Shown here in pieces: positions 10,201-19,346 of a stretch of 64,000 bases of DNA. Position 1 is the first letter of the stretch, and each line of letters opens with the position of its first letter. The notes under the pieces were generated by a model, which worked only from the letters and a program-made list of their open reading frames with translations, was not told the DNA's origin and ran no database searches. Source of the stretch: CAVXXB01 sp963765585. GTDB lineage: Bacteria > Calditrichota > Calditrichia > JAJRVZ01. Location of the stretch: assembly GCA_963765585.1 (NCBI GenBank), contig CAVXXB010000003.1, forward strand, positions 82,477-146,476. Reading direction: 5' to 3'. The translations under genes and the position numbers were made by a program.

Positions 10201-10818
10201 ATGAGTTCCAAATACAAATACATTTTGATAATTTTGCTATCCACCGGATTTGCACTTGTTGTGGGCTTTGCCGGTAGTTATTACTGGATAAAAAACGTAT
10301 ACCTGAAAGAGCAAATTGAACTTAAAGTTAATGCAAAGAAGTTAACTGAGTGGTATCAGGAGGATACATTTGTCCCACCAAAAAATAACAAAATTACTGA
10401 TAAACAAATGGCAGCCTTTTTACTAACAAATCAACATTTATCCTATTTACTGGAAAGAATGCAAAAACAACTCCAGGAGAACAGCTGGTCAATCGCTATT
10501 GAGGTAATTAAATTACAGCCGGAGTGGCAAGCGAAGAAGTACATTGCATTACAAGAGAGCGAACTTTCACCAATGGAATATGACTGGATTGCCAATCAGG
10601 TTGTTCATTTCTGGATATATCAATGGAAACAGGAATCTTTACAAATATTAAATGAATACGGCTGGTCATTTGACAATTTAAAGCATGACGAGGATACATT
10701 TCTCGTGAATCTTGAATTGTTGCGCAAATATGAAAAAGAATTGATTAAAACTTTTAATCTTCTCTGGCCCGATCAGGATACACCCAAAATGCTAACTAAA
10801 GATTCTTTGGCTAATTAG
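10201..10818 (+). CDS. membrane-anchored hypothetical protein
   Basis: About 205 residues starting at the ATG at 10201, preceded closely by GGTGAGAGAA; TTG (10189) and GTG (10192) starts in the same frame are alternatives. One N-terminal transmembrane segment (residues about 6-27, ILIILLSTGFALVVGFAGSYY) anchors a mainly helical domain rich in W, Q, E and K. No family recognised. Its end overlaps the end of the convergent M19 dipeptidase gene by 8 bp, so the two transcripts oppose each other. Confidence 0.7.
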   Translation: MSSKYKYILIILLSTGFALVVGFAGSYYWIKNVYLKEQIELKVNAKKLTEWYQEDTFVPPKNNKITDKQMAAFLLTNQHLSYLLERMQKQLQENSWSIAIEVIKLQPEWQAKKYIALQESELSPMEYDWIANQVVHFWIYQWKQESLQILNEYGWSFDNLKHDEDTFLVNLELLRKYEKELIKTFNLLWPDQDTPKMLTKDSLAN

Positions 10819-11989
10819 TATTTGCCTTGAATACCCGCATTAAATTTCCACCTAAAATTTTTTTAATTCGCTCTTCCGAATAACCCCGCTTTATCATTTC
10901 TCTAGTCAGATTGGCCATTTTCCCAACATGTTCGATCCCTTTGGGGGTGATAGACATGCCATCAAAATCTGAACCCAGTCCCACATGATCATCCCCGACC
11001 AGTTTGATTATGGCATCAATATGGTCAATGATTATACCTAAATCGGGTAAATAAGAGTCGGCTTTCTCCCTCAAAAATGAATTTCTGTGTGCGCGATAAG
11101 ACAACCGATCTTTGCCATATACCTGCTTCAACGAATCGATTTCCGGCTTGTACTTTGCAATGGTCTTGTCATGTTCCCGGGTAAATTCATAGCTCAGATA
11201 TACCGGATAAAAATTCACAAACAGGACGCCGCCCTTTTCCGCCAGGGCCTGTATTTGCTCCTTCTTCAAATTTCGATAATGCCAGCGTAAATCATATACA
11301 CAGGAATGTGATGCGATCACTGGTTTGGTTGAAACTTCAATCACATCCCAAAATGTTTGTTCCCCTGCGTGAGACACATCAACCATCATTCCGATTTCAT
11401 TCATTTTTTTTACAACCGTTTTCCCAAAATCAGACAAGCCTTTTCGTACAAGAAGTGTATCGTGATATTCATCTTTGGCAGACGTCGCCCAATCCGGGCT
11501 GTCTTCCCAGGTAAGACCAAGATAGCGAACCCCGCGATCATAAAAGGTCTGTAAGTTTTCAAGACTGTTTTCAATGGCCGTGCCACCTTCCACACCGATA
11601 CAGGCAGCAATCTTTTTTTCACCTACCGTCTGTAATATTTCAGATGGTGAGCGTGTCAGGGCTATTTTATCTGCATTCTCTGACAGCACCTGGTCCAACC
11701 GGTCAAGTAAACCTATGGATTGCTCAAACATTTTATCCGGTGGTGATGAGTTTGGATTTGGCCAGATGACAAAGTATTGAACATCCACCCCACCTTCTTT
11801 AAGCCGCACCAAATCCACATGGCCATAATCAAGTCTTTGAGAAATATCCGCACCCCTGAGCACTTGTAACAATACATCCGTATGCATGTCCACTACAATT
11901 GCTTCATCATGAATGCGGTTAACCTCATCCTGAGCGAAACACAGATTCAGAAATATTAATAGACCCACAAATATATTTGTTTTTATCAT
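10811..11989 (-). CDS. membrane dipeptidase (peptidase family M19)
   Basis: 392 residues with a signal peptide (residues 1-19, ending NLCFA/Q). Renal-dipeptidase fold: the metal-binding HxD in VVDMHTDVL near residue 36, the bridging glutamate in GVEGGTAIEN, histidines in VDVSHAGE and ASHSCVYD, and the C-terminal GLGSDFDGM motif. The family hydrolyses dipeptides, including D-residue-containing ones, with two zinc ions; the signal peptide points to an exported enzyme. Its ATG overlaps the stop of the upstream ABC exporter gene by 4 bp (ATGA), indicating translational coupling. Downstream it runs into the convergent gene at 10818. Confidence 0.93.
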   Translation of the reverse strand: MIKTNIFVGLLIFLNLCFAQDEVNRIHDEAIVVDMHTDVLLQVLRGADISQRLDYGHVDLVRLKEGGVDVQYFVIWPNPNSSPPDKMFEQSIGLLDRLDQVLSENADKIALTRSPSEILQTVGEKKIAACIGVEGGTAIENSLENLQTFYDRGVRYLGLTWEDSPDWATSAKDEYHDTLLVRKGLSDFGKTVVKKMNEIGMMVDVSHAGEQTFWDVIEVSTKPVIASHSCVYDLRWHYRNLKKEQIQALAEKGGVLFVNFYPVYLSYEFTREHDKTIAKYKPEIDSLKQVYGKDRLSYRAHRNSFLREKADSYLPDLGIIIDHIDAIIKLVGDDHVGLGSDFDGMSITPKGIEHVGKMANLTREMIKRGYSEERIKKILGGNLMRVFKANTN

Positions 11990-13740
11990 TCGACCAACTC
12001 CAGACTTTCTTCCAGGCGCTGTTTTTCATAGAGATCAGAGTAGATACCACCCCGGATTAATAATTCCTGATGTGTTCCTTCCTCAGCAATTTCCCCATCT
12101 TCCAGAACTATAATTTTATCTGCGTTTTTAATAGACGAAATACGATGGGATATCCATATACAGGTTCGATTATTCATGACTAATTTAAGCTGATCGAGAA
12201 TTTTCTCTTCGGTAAGTGTATCCACTGCAGAGAGCGAATCATCCAGAAAAAGCATAGCCGGGTTTCGGATAATCGCCCGTGAAATTGCCAGGCGCTGTTT
12301 CTGTCCACCGGATAAATTTATACCACGCTCTCCGAGCAAAGTGTCATATTTATGTGGAAATTCAAGAATAGAATCATGTATCTGGGCAATTTGGGCCGCA
12401 TTTTCAATCTCCGTCTGCGAAGCTGTCGTATTGCCAAAGATTATATTTTCTGCAATCGTATCAGAGAATAAAAATGTCTCCTGAGGAATATATCCAATAT
12501 TCCGGTGTAAGGTATCAAGAGGAATTTTTCGGATATCGATATCATCAATAAAAATTGAATTCCGGGGCGGATCATAAATCCGGTTGAGCAAATTCAGTAC
12601 CGTTGACTTACCGCATCCCGTGCGACCAACGATAGCTAAAATTTTACCCGATTCAATACTAAATGACATATTCTTTATTACCGAAACACCTCCGGAAGAA
12701 TATGAAAACGTAAGATCCCGAAATTCGATTTTTCCTTTGATATCAGTAATTGGCTCTACAATATCATCATCTCGTATTTCCGGTATGGTATCAAGAATCA
12801 CATTGATGCGTTCCATCGACGCCGAACCTTGTTGGAAGATTCCGACAACCCAACCCAGGGCGATGGAAGGCCAGACAAGCATCCCCATATATAATGTAAA
12901 AGCCACAAATGCACCCAGTGTAATTACTTCATCAACAATAAGAGTTCCCCCGACAAAAAGAACCAGAACCACACCTATGCCAACAATCAGCATCATCATG
13001 GGATGAAATGCCGCATATACTTTTACAAAGTCCATATTTTTTCTGATATATTCACTATTCAGATTATTGAATGTCTCAATCTCACTTTTTTCCTGAGCAT
13101 AAGATTTAACAATGCGAATTCCGGACAGGTTTTCCTGGGCCTTGGTATTAATGCGTGAAAATTGCGCCTGGATTTTTTTGTAGCGATCATGGATCTTTGA
13201 GCCAAAATGATAAACAAAATAAGCCATAATCGGTATGGGTATCAGACCAACCAGGGTGAGCAATGGACTTATTGTAAACATCATCACGATTACAAATATA
13301 AATGTGATGATTGTATTGATAGAATACATGATTCCGGGCCCCAGAACCGAGCGTACCGCATTCAGATCATTAGTCATACGGGACATAATGTCACCGGTGG
13401 GCATTTCCTGAAAAAATCCGGCAGACATTTTTTGCAGATGGGCAAACAAATCATTCCTAAAATCATTTTCGATCAGTCTGGATCCGACGATGATTGTCTG
13501 GCGCATCAAAAACCGGAAAATACCCTGTCCCAACGAAATCAGAATTATCAAACCGGCATATATCAATAACTGCCCTACGGCAATATCCTTTGCCAGATAA
13601 TCAATTGCCAATTGTACTACTTTGGGATTGATAATTCCTATTCCGGTTCCAATGGTAATAAAAATGGTACCAAGAAAAATTTTACCTTTATATCGGAATA
13701 AATATTTTTTCAGGTATATAAATGTATTAAAAAATTTCAT
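11986..13740 (-). CDS. ABC exporter, fused membrane and ATPase domains (MdlB/MsbA-like)
   Basis: 584 residues: six transmembrane helices (about residues 15-310) followed by an ATPase domain with Walker A GRTGCGKS (near 374), Q-loop IPQETFLF, signature LSGGQKQR (near 480), Walker B MLFLDD, and the D-loop SAVDT. The LDDSLSAVD form instead of LDE is common in exporters of this subfamily, which often work as heterodimers; no partner gene is adjacent. Substrate unknown. It is translationally coupled to the exported M19 dipeptidase, so export of a peptide-like compound is possible but unproven. Confidence 0.92.
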   Translation of the reverse strand: MKFFNTFIYLKKYLFRYKGKIFLGTIFITIGTGIGIINPKVVQLAIDYLAKDIAVGQLLIYAGLIILISLGQGIFRFLMRQTIIVGSRLIENDFRNDLFAHLQKMSAGFFQEMPTGDIMSRMTNDLNAVRSVLGPGIMYSINTIITFIFVIVMMFTISPLLTLVGLIPIPIMAYFVYHFGSKIHDRYKKIQAQFSRINTKAQENLSGIRIVKSYAQEKSEIETFNNLNSEYIRKNMDFVKVYAAFHPMMMLIVGIGVVLVLFVGGTLIVDEVITLGAFVAFTLYMGMLVWPSIALGWVVGIFQQGSASMERINVILDTIPEIRDDDIVEPITDIKGKIEFRDLTFSYSSGGVSVIKNMSFSIESGKILAIVGRTGCGKSTVLNLLNRIYDPPRNSIFIDDIDIRKIPLDTLHRNIGYIPQETFLFSDTIAENIIFGNTTASQTEIENAAQIAQIHDSILEFPHKYDTLLGERGINLSGGQKQRLAISRAIIRNPAMLFLDDSLSAVDTLTEEKILDQLKLVMNNRTCIWISHRISSIKNADKIIVLEDGEIAEEGTHQELLIRGGIYSDLYEKQRLEESLELVE

Positions 13741-13848
13741 TGTGTAAATAATCTTTGGACTTTAGCGGAACAAAATAATTTTAAGTTAGTTAAAAAAATC
13801 TACATCATTTCCTGATATATATCAAATTTACTCTCTGTGGCATAATTT

Positions 13849-13975
13849 TTAATAACCACAGAGCACACAGAAAAACGATTTGTTAATAATAATTCGGAAC
13901 TGGGAATTAGTAAAGAAAAAGTGGATCGGTACTAAGTAACCAATTACCAATTCCTAATTCCGAATTCCTTTTTCA
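13849..13975. repeat. short tandem repeats (two families)
   Basis: Within the 360-bp gap before the methionine-synthase pair, an ACCACAGAGCACACAGA-type array (from 13855) is followed by a run of CCAATTA/CCAATTC/CTAATTC/CGAATTC heptamers (13939-13970). The second run is partly the reverse complement of GGAACTGGGAATTAG at about 13902, so the RNA could fold back. Confidence 0.7.
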
Positions 13976-14102
13976 TAGATGATCTCAGTAGCTTATATTT
14001 ATTTTTTTGTTTATATAGAATATTTTATATTCCGGAAGAATTGACACATCTGAATAAATAGTTGCTCATAGGTTTCACTTTATTGCACCCGATAGGCCTG
14101 AA

Positions 14103-14795
14103 ATGGAAATTAACAAGCTCTATCAGGGGGATACTACTCTTCGGGGGGAAGAGTTTGATCTGGATAATTTCAGACGCTTTCTGCATTATCCTGAAGAACG
14201 CGCATTGCCCCAAAATATTTCCGGTTTTCTTGATTCCGATCTGATTCCCCAATTATCCCACCACCCGGTTGCAAAGCAATTTCGCACCGTCCCAATCATG
14301 GAATGTGATGCAAAACTTAAAAAAGTGAAACTTAGCGATAGTCTTGAATTTTCCGGACCATTAATATACAATCTACTCAAGTATTGCGATTTAGTTGTTG
14401 TCCATGCCCTGACAACAAAACCACATGAATTCACAGATGACTGGCAATCATTTATATCATATTGCTTTTATAATACACTTATCCAAACTTCATCAGATTT
14501 ATTACGCAAGCAAATCTTAGAAGAACTCCAGCTGCCCGAAAGCCGCCTCACTCAAAGATATGCGCCGGGGTATTGTGGCTGGCCAATACAGGACCAAAAA
14601 GCAATTTTAGACCTGCTAAATCCGGGAGCAATTGGAATAAATGTTGACGAAACCCTGGCACTTGATCCGGCACATACTATTACCGGGGTATATGGGGTTC
14701 GAAGCAGTTCTGCCATTCGAGAAGAAATGCCATGTTATTCATGTACCAGCATTTCCTGTGGTGTACATTACGATTTTATAAAAGAAATTAAATAA
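14103..14795 (+). CDS. stand-alone methionine synthase activation (AdoMet-binding) domain protein
   Basis: 230 residues resembling the C-terminal reactivation domain of cobalamin-dependent methionine synthase. The segment RYAPGYCGWPIQDQK (near residue 155) corresponds to the RxxxGYP AdoMet-binding motif, followed by a GAIGINVDETLALDPAHTITGVYG stretch like the family's 'L..S..M.P..S.SG' region, and a Cys-rich end (CYSCTSISCG). The domain normally uses S-adenosylmethionine to remethylate inactive cob(II)alamin. As a separate protein it resembles the split arrangement known in Thermotoga. It lies 22 bp upstream of the homocysteine methyltransferase gene, so the two are co-transcribed. Confidence 0.85.
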   Translation: MEINKLYQGDTTLRGEEFDLDNFRRFLHYPEERALPQNISGFLDSDLIPQLSHHPVAKQFRTVPIMECDAKLKKVKLSDSLEFSGPLIYNLLKYCDLVVVHALTTKPHEFTDDWQSFISYCFYNTLIQTSSDLLRKQILEELQLPESRLTQRYAPGYCGWPIQDQKAILDLLNPGAIGINVDETLALDPAHTITGVYGVRSSSAIREEMPCYSCTSISCGVHYDFIKEIK

Positions 14796-14817
14796 TAATT
14801 TTAAATCGGTCTTAGCA

Positions 14818-15756
<939 letters not shown>

Positions 15757-15840
15757 TTAAAAAAGGTTCGATTATTCAAATACTTGTCAAGTATTATTTT
15801 GTCTTTTATCTTTTTTACATAGGACTCAGAAATTTGTGAT

Positions 15841-15868
15841 ATCCTGAAACAAGTTCAGGATGACGAAT
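15841..15868 (+). repeat. palindromic element ATCCTGAA-N5-TTCAGGATGACGAA, copy 1
   Basis: An 8-bp perfect stem (ATCCTGAA/TTCAGGAT) around ACAAG, followed by GACGAA. A second copy with another loop is present in inverted orientation at 26485-26512. Looks like a REP-type intergenic element. Confidence 0.65.
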
Positions 15869-16124
15869 GGATCTATTATCCTCTTATCCCTTTAACCTTT
15901 TTCCTGCAACTTAGGGACTAAGGTGCTAATGGACTTTGTCTCTTTGTCTCTCAATTTTCTGTCTGCTGATTCCCACTATTTGTATATATTCACATCAATT
16001 TGCATATATAAAACATTTAATAACAAATCTTTATCCCGTGTAATTTATTCTGTTGGAAAATGTGTACTTCCTCTTTATATTTGCACAATTGGATATATTA
16101 ATACTACAAATAATTAATAAAAGC

Positions 16125-16130
16125 GGAGGT
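16125..16130 (+). promoter_or_regulatory. Shine-Dalgarno of rocD
   Basis: GGAGGT lies 8 nt before the ATG at 16139. This favours that ATG over the TTG one codon upstream. Confidence 0.8.
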
Positions 16131-16138
16131 AGCGATTG

Positions 16139-17386
16139 ATGACATCACAGGATTTTATTGCACTTGAAAATAAATATGGCGCCCACAATTATCATCCTCT
16201 TGATGTGGTGATTGATCGCGGTAAAGGTGTATGGGTCTGGGACGTCGAAGGTAAAAAATATATGGATTTTTTAAGTGCCTATTCTGCTGTCAATCAGGGA
16301 CACTGCCATCCCAAAATTATAGACGCATTTTCTCGTCAGGCTAACAAACTGACACTCACCTCACGTGCCTTTTATAACAGCGTATTAGGCAATTATGAGA
16401 AATATATAACCGAATTATTTGGATATGACAAAGTTTTACCCATGAACACGGGTGTTGAAGGTGGCGAAACGGCCATAAAACTGGCCCGGAAGTGGGCATA
16501 TAAAGTAAAGGGTGTACCTGATCAAAAAGCAAAAATTATTTTTGCTGAGGGTAATTTTCATGGTCGCACTTTGGCAATTATCTCCGCCTCTACAGATCCC
16601 GATGCCAGAGATGGTTTTGGCCCCTATATGCCCGGTTATGAGATTATTCCTTATAATAATTTAGATGCGCTTAGTGAGGCAGTGAAAGATCCGAATGTGG
16701 CAGCATTTATGGTGGAACCCATCCAGGGTGAGGCAGGCGTTTATGTACCCGATGAGGGCTATCTCAAAAGTGTGGAAAAAATTTGTCGTGATAATAACGT
16801 TCTTTTAATCTGCGATGAAGTGCAGACAGGACTGGCCCGAACCGGCAAAATGCTGGCATCTGATCATGAAAATGTAAGACCCGATATCCTGATCCTCGGA
16901 AAAGCTTTGTCAGGCGGTGTTATGCCCGTTTCTGCAGTTCTGGCTGATGACGAAATTATGCTGACCATTCAACCCGGTGAACATGGTTCGACCTTTGGTG
17001 GAAATCCACTGGCATGTGAGGTCGCCATGGCAGCACTGGAAGTTCTCAGAGAGGAAAATCTGGCAGAAAATGCCGATCACCTGGGGAAACTATTTCGATC
17101 AGAACTATCCAAACTTATGGAGAAACACTCTTTTGTCACCATGGTTCGTGGTCGTGGATTGTTAAATGCAGTTGTAATCGAGCCACAAGGCGATGACAAA
17201 ACCGCCTGGGAATTCTGCGTAGAATTAAAGAAAAAAGGCCTGTTGGCAAAACCCACCCATGGCAATATTATTCGTTTTGCACCGCCACTGGTTATAACCG
17301 AAGAAGAGATTATGTGGGCGGTGGGGGTAATTGAAGAAGTGATGAGTGAGTTTGTGGAGCAGGAAAAAGCAGAAATGGTGAGTTAG
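16139..17386 (+). CDS. rocD: ornithine aminotransferase (ornithine--oxo-acid transaminase)
   Basis: 415 residues of fold-type I PLP transaminase. It opens ENKYGAHNYHPLDVVIDRGKG, the diagnostic ornithine aminotransferase start, and carries GHCHP, MNTGVEGGETAIKLARKW, the PLP-pyridine-binding aspartate in CDEVQTGLARTG (near 226) and the Schiff-base lysine in LGKALSGG (near 254). It converts ornithine and 2-oxoglutarate to glutamate semialdehyde and glutamate, linking arginine and proline metabolism. It stands alone, convergent with glgC; the gap between them carries inverted tandem repeats that may act as the terminator. Confidence 0.95.
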   Translation: MTSQDFIALENKYGAHNYHPLDVVIDRGKGVWVWDVEGKKYMDFLSAYSAVNQGHCHPKIIDAFSRQANKLTLTSRAFYNSVLGNYEKYITELFGYDKVLPMNTGVEGGETAIKLARKWAYKVKGVPDQKAKIIFAEGNFHGRTLAIISASTDPDARDGFGPYMPGYEIIPYNNLDALSEAVKDPNVAAFMVEPIQGEAGVYVPDEGYLKSVEKICRDNNVLLICDEVQTGLARTGKMLASDHENVRPDILILGKALSGGVMPVSAVLADDEIMLTIQPGEHGSTFGGNPLACEVAMAALEVLREENLAENADHLGKLFRSELSKLMEKHSFVTMVRGRGLLNAVVIEPQGDDKTAWEFCVELKKKGLLAKPTHGNIIRFAPPLVITEEEIMWAVGVIEEVMSEFVEQEKAEMVS

Positions 17387-17387
17387 G

Positions 17388-17518
17388 TACTGGGCTCTCG
17401 GTACTGGGCTCTCGCCGCTTGGCACTCGTTTGTAAATGAACACCAAGTGATAATGACATAACAATTAGCATCGGCATCCAAAAACGAGTACCGAGTGCCT
17501 AGTACCCGAGAGCCGAGC
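17388..17518. repeat. inverted pair of GGTACTGGGCTCTCG-type arrays
   Basis: Left arm: two copies of TACTGGGCTCTCG plus GCTTGGCACTCGTTT (17392-17433). Right arm: ACGAGTACCGAGTGCCTAGT then ACCCGAGAGCCGAG (17484-17518), which is largely the reverse complement of the left. Sitting between convergent genes, the pair could fold into a long hairpin and terminate transcription from both sides. Confidence 0.75.
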
Positions 17519-17522
17519 CAAA

Positions 17523-18800
17523 TCAAATTATTGTCCCATGCGGTATTACAGCGCCTTTTGGTACAATAATAATTCCATCCCGTATAGCATAATTATCCTG
17601 AAATGTTTCTGTTATCTGCTCACGATTAATCAACTGAACATTATCCCCCACCCTGACATCCAGATCCAGAATGGCATTTTTAATATAACAATTGGCCCCT
17701 ATACCCAGATTGGGACGCCCTTTTTCCCGGTTCGTATTATGCTCGGCTATTGTTTCATACTTTGCATTACCCATCACAATCGAGCCCTGAACGTGAGAAC
17801 CATGATCAATATATGACCTGATTCCGATCACAGAATGTTCAATTTTCGACTGCAGGATGATCGATCCTTCAGCAAGAATGGAATCGATAATATGACAGTC
17901 ATTAATCTTCGTAGCCGGTAAAAATCTGGGACGTGTATAAAAACGATGTTCTTCATCGTAAAAATTAAAATCCGGTACGGGTTTGGTCAGATCCATATGT
18001 GCTTTTAAGAAGCTGCTGATACTACCGATATCCTGCCAATAATCATCAAAGAAATATGCAGAACAGTTAAGTGTTTTAAGTGCGTCCGGGATAATTTCAC
18101 GGCCAAAATCCTGTTTATTATTATTCTCAAGTGCATCAAACAGGACCTGCTTCTTGAAAATGTAAATGCCCATGGAGGCTAAATGAGTGCGGTTTCCGGA
18201 CTCAATATCGAAGTTCTTAAAAAGTTGTTTAGAAACCCGAAACTTATCCAGTATTTTCTGGTCTTTTGGCTTTTCATAAAATGCTGTGATTTTACCGTCC
18301 CGATTGGCTTTTAGTATACCGAACTCTCCCGCTTCATTTTCGTGAATTGGTTTTACGGCAATTGAGATATCCGAATCTGTCCGCAGGTGATAGTCAAAAA
18401 ATTTACGGTAATCCATGCGATAAAGATGATCGCCTGACAAAATAATAATATGGTCATCAATGTTCCGGAAGAAAAGCAGGTTTTTACGCACCGCATCGGC
18501 CGTACCCTGATACCAGTCCATAATCTCTGCTGTTTGTTGTGCTGCCAATATTCTGATATAACCGCCTGAGAAACTGTCAAAACGGTAGGTGAGATGAATG
18601 TGGCGATGTAGTGATTCGGAATTGAATTGTGTCAGGATAAATATATGATTGATATCCGAGTGCAGGCAATTGCTGATTGGGATATCAATTAAGCGAAACT
18701 TTCCGGCAATCGGAACTGCTGGTTTTGCGCGCATTTTTGTCAAGGGTTGAAGACGAGAACCTTGTCCACCACCAAGTATCAAAGCAGATAATCGGACCAT
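17523..18800 (-). CDS. glgC: glucose-1-phosphate adenylyltransferase
   Basis: 425 residues, usual length for bacterial ADP-glucose pyrophosphorylase. N-terminal nucleotidyltransferase signature ALILGGGQGSRLQPLTKMRAKPAV (residues 7-30), IPISNCLHSD, then ILSGDHLYRMDY, EKPKD and the C-terminal left-handed beta-helix (GSIVMGN, IGANCYIKNAILD, GDNVQLIN). It makes ADP-glucose from glucose-1-phosphate and ATP for glycogen synthesis. This fits with the alpha-glucan degradation genes further on, although the two loci are 8 kb apart. Monocistronic here. Confidence 0.96.
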   Translation of the reverse strand: MVRLSALILGGGQGSRLQPLTKMRAKPAVPIAGKFRLIDIPISNCLHSDINHIFILTQFNSESLHRHIHLTYRFDSFSGGYIRILAAQQTAEIMDWYQGTADAVRKNLLFFRNIDDHIIILSGDHLYRMDYRKFFDYHLRTDSDISIAVKPIHENEAGEFGILKANRDGKITAFYEKPKDQKILDKFRVSKQLFKNFDIESGNRTHLASMGIYIFKKQVLFDALENNNKQDFGREIIPDALKTLNCSAYFFDDYWQDIGSISSFLKAHMDLTKPVPDFNFYDEEHRFYTRPRFLPATKINDCHIIDSILAEGSIILQSKIEHSVIGIRSYIDHGSHVQGSIVMGNAKYETIAEHNTNREKGRPNLGIGANCYIKNAILDLDVRVGDNVQLINREQITETFQDNYAIRDGIIIVPKGAVIPHGTII

Positions 18801-18821
18801 TTTTTTCCTCAGTAAATTTAG

Positions 18822-18900
18822 TTACACAAAGGACACGAAGAGGGCACGGAGAGCACCAAGATTTCTAATGTCAGGTTCCCAATACCCAATTACTAATTAC
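18822..18900. repeat. ACACAAAGGACACGAAGAGGGCACGGAG-type array
   Basis: Degenerate units of 8-10 nt (CACAAAGGA, CACGAAGAG, GGCACGGAG, AGCACCAAG) followed by CCCAATA/CCCAATT/ACTAATT units. Lies between glgC and the ArsC-like gene. Confidence 0.65.
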
Positions 18901-18908
18901 AATAACAT

Positions 18909-19250
18909 CTATTTAATAAATTTTTCTATCGCTTGTTCATCAAAACCAACATGGTACTTACCATTATTTTCAATTAACGGACGTTTGATCATGGATTGTT
19001 CATTTAAAAGATTATCAAATTTTTCCTTTTCACTCATCTGATCAAAGTTCAGATGCAACCGGCGGTAGGTGGTACCTTTCTTATTAAAAACGGTATCCAT
19101 ACCAAGATTTGCAATAATTTTTGTTAAATGACCTTCAGATATGGGGGTTTTACGTACATTTATAAATTCATAAGCAACCTGCTTATCATCAAGAATTTTA
19201 ATTGTATTCCTGATTTTACTTCAATTTGGAATTCCATAAAGTCTTAGCAT
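18909..19250 (-). CDS. ArsC/Spx-family thioredoxin-fold protein with in-frame TGA at the catalytic Cys (candidate selenoprotein)
   Basis: Read through the TGA at 19223-19221 (codon 10), the frame gives 113 residues, the normal ArsC/Spx/YffB length. It starts MLRLYGIPN, then TGA, then SKIRNTIKILDDKQVAYEFINVRKTP and the family's C-terminal signature MIKRPLIENNGKYHVGFDE. The TGA stands where homologues have the redox-active cysteine of PNC(S/D). No other stop or frameshift occurs. Two hairpins follow: a 9-bp stem (one G-U) with its loop 16-24 nt after TGA, and a 7-bp stem with a GGU loop about 41 nt after. Selenocysteine or a nonsense mutation are both possible; without read-through, translation could start only at an internal ATG (19100), losing the active site. 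Confidence 0.65.
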
Positions 19251-19282
19251 AAATTTTTCCTTCTCTTATCAAAGGTAGTGTA

Positions 19283-19345
19283 AAAAATAACCACAGAGTA
19301 CACGGAGTTTTACTCGCTACTTAGCACTCGGTGCTCGGTTCTCGT
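19283..19345. repeat. ACCACAGAGTACACGGAG / TACTCGC-TACTTAG-CACTCGG array
   Basis: Two repeat families side by side: CACAGAGTACACGGAG and a heptamer run of the TACTCGC, TACTTAG, CACTCGG, TGCTCGG, TTCTCGT kind. Fills the gap between the ArsC-like and serine hydrolase genes. Confidence 0.7.
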
Positions 19346-19346
19346 C

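Noticed and set aside
13741..14102. SAM or cobalamin riboswitch upstream of the methionine-synthase pair
   Set aside because: Looked for because of the genes; only tandem repeats and no conserved riboswitch core could be found.
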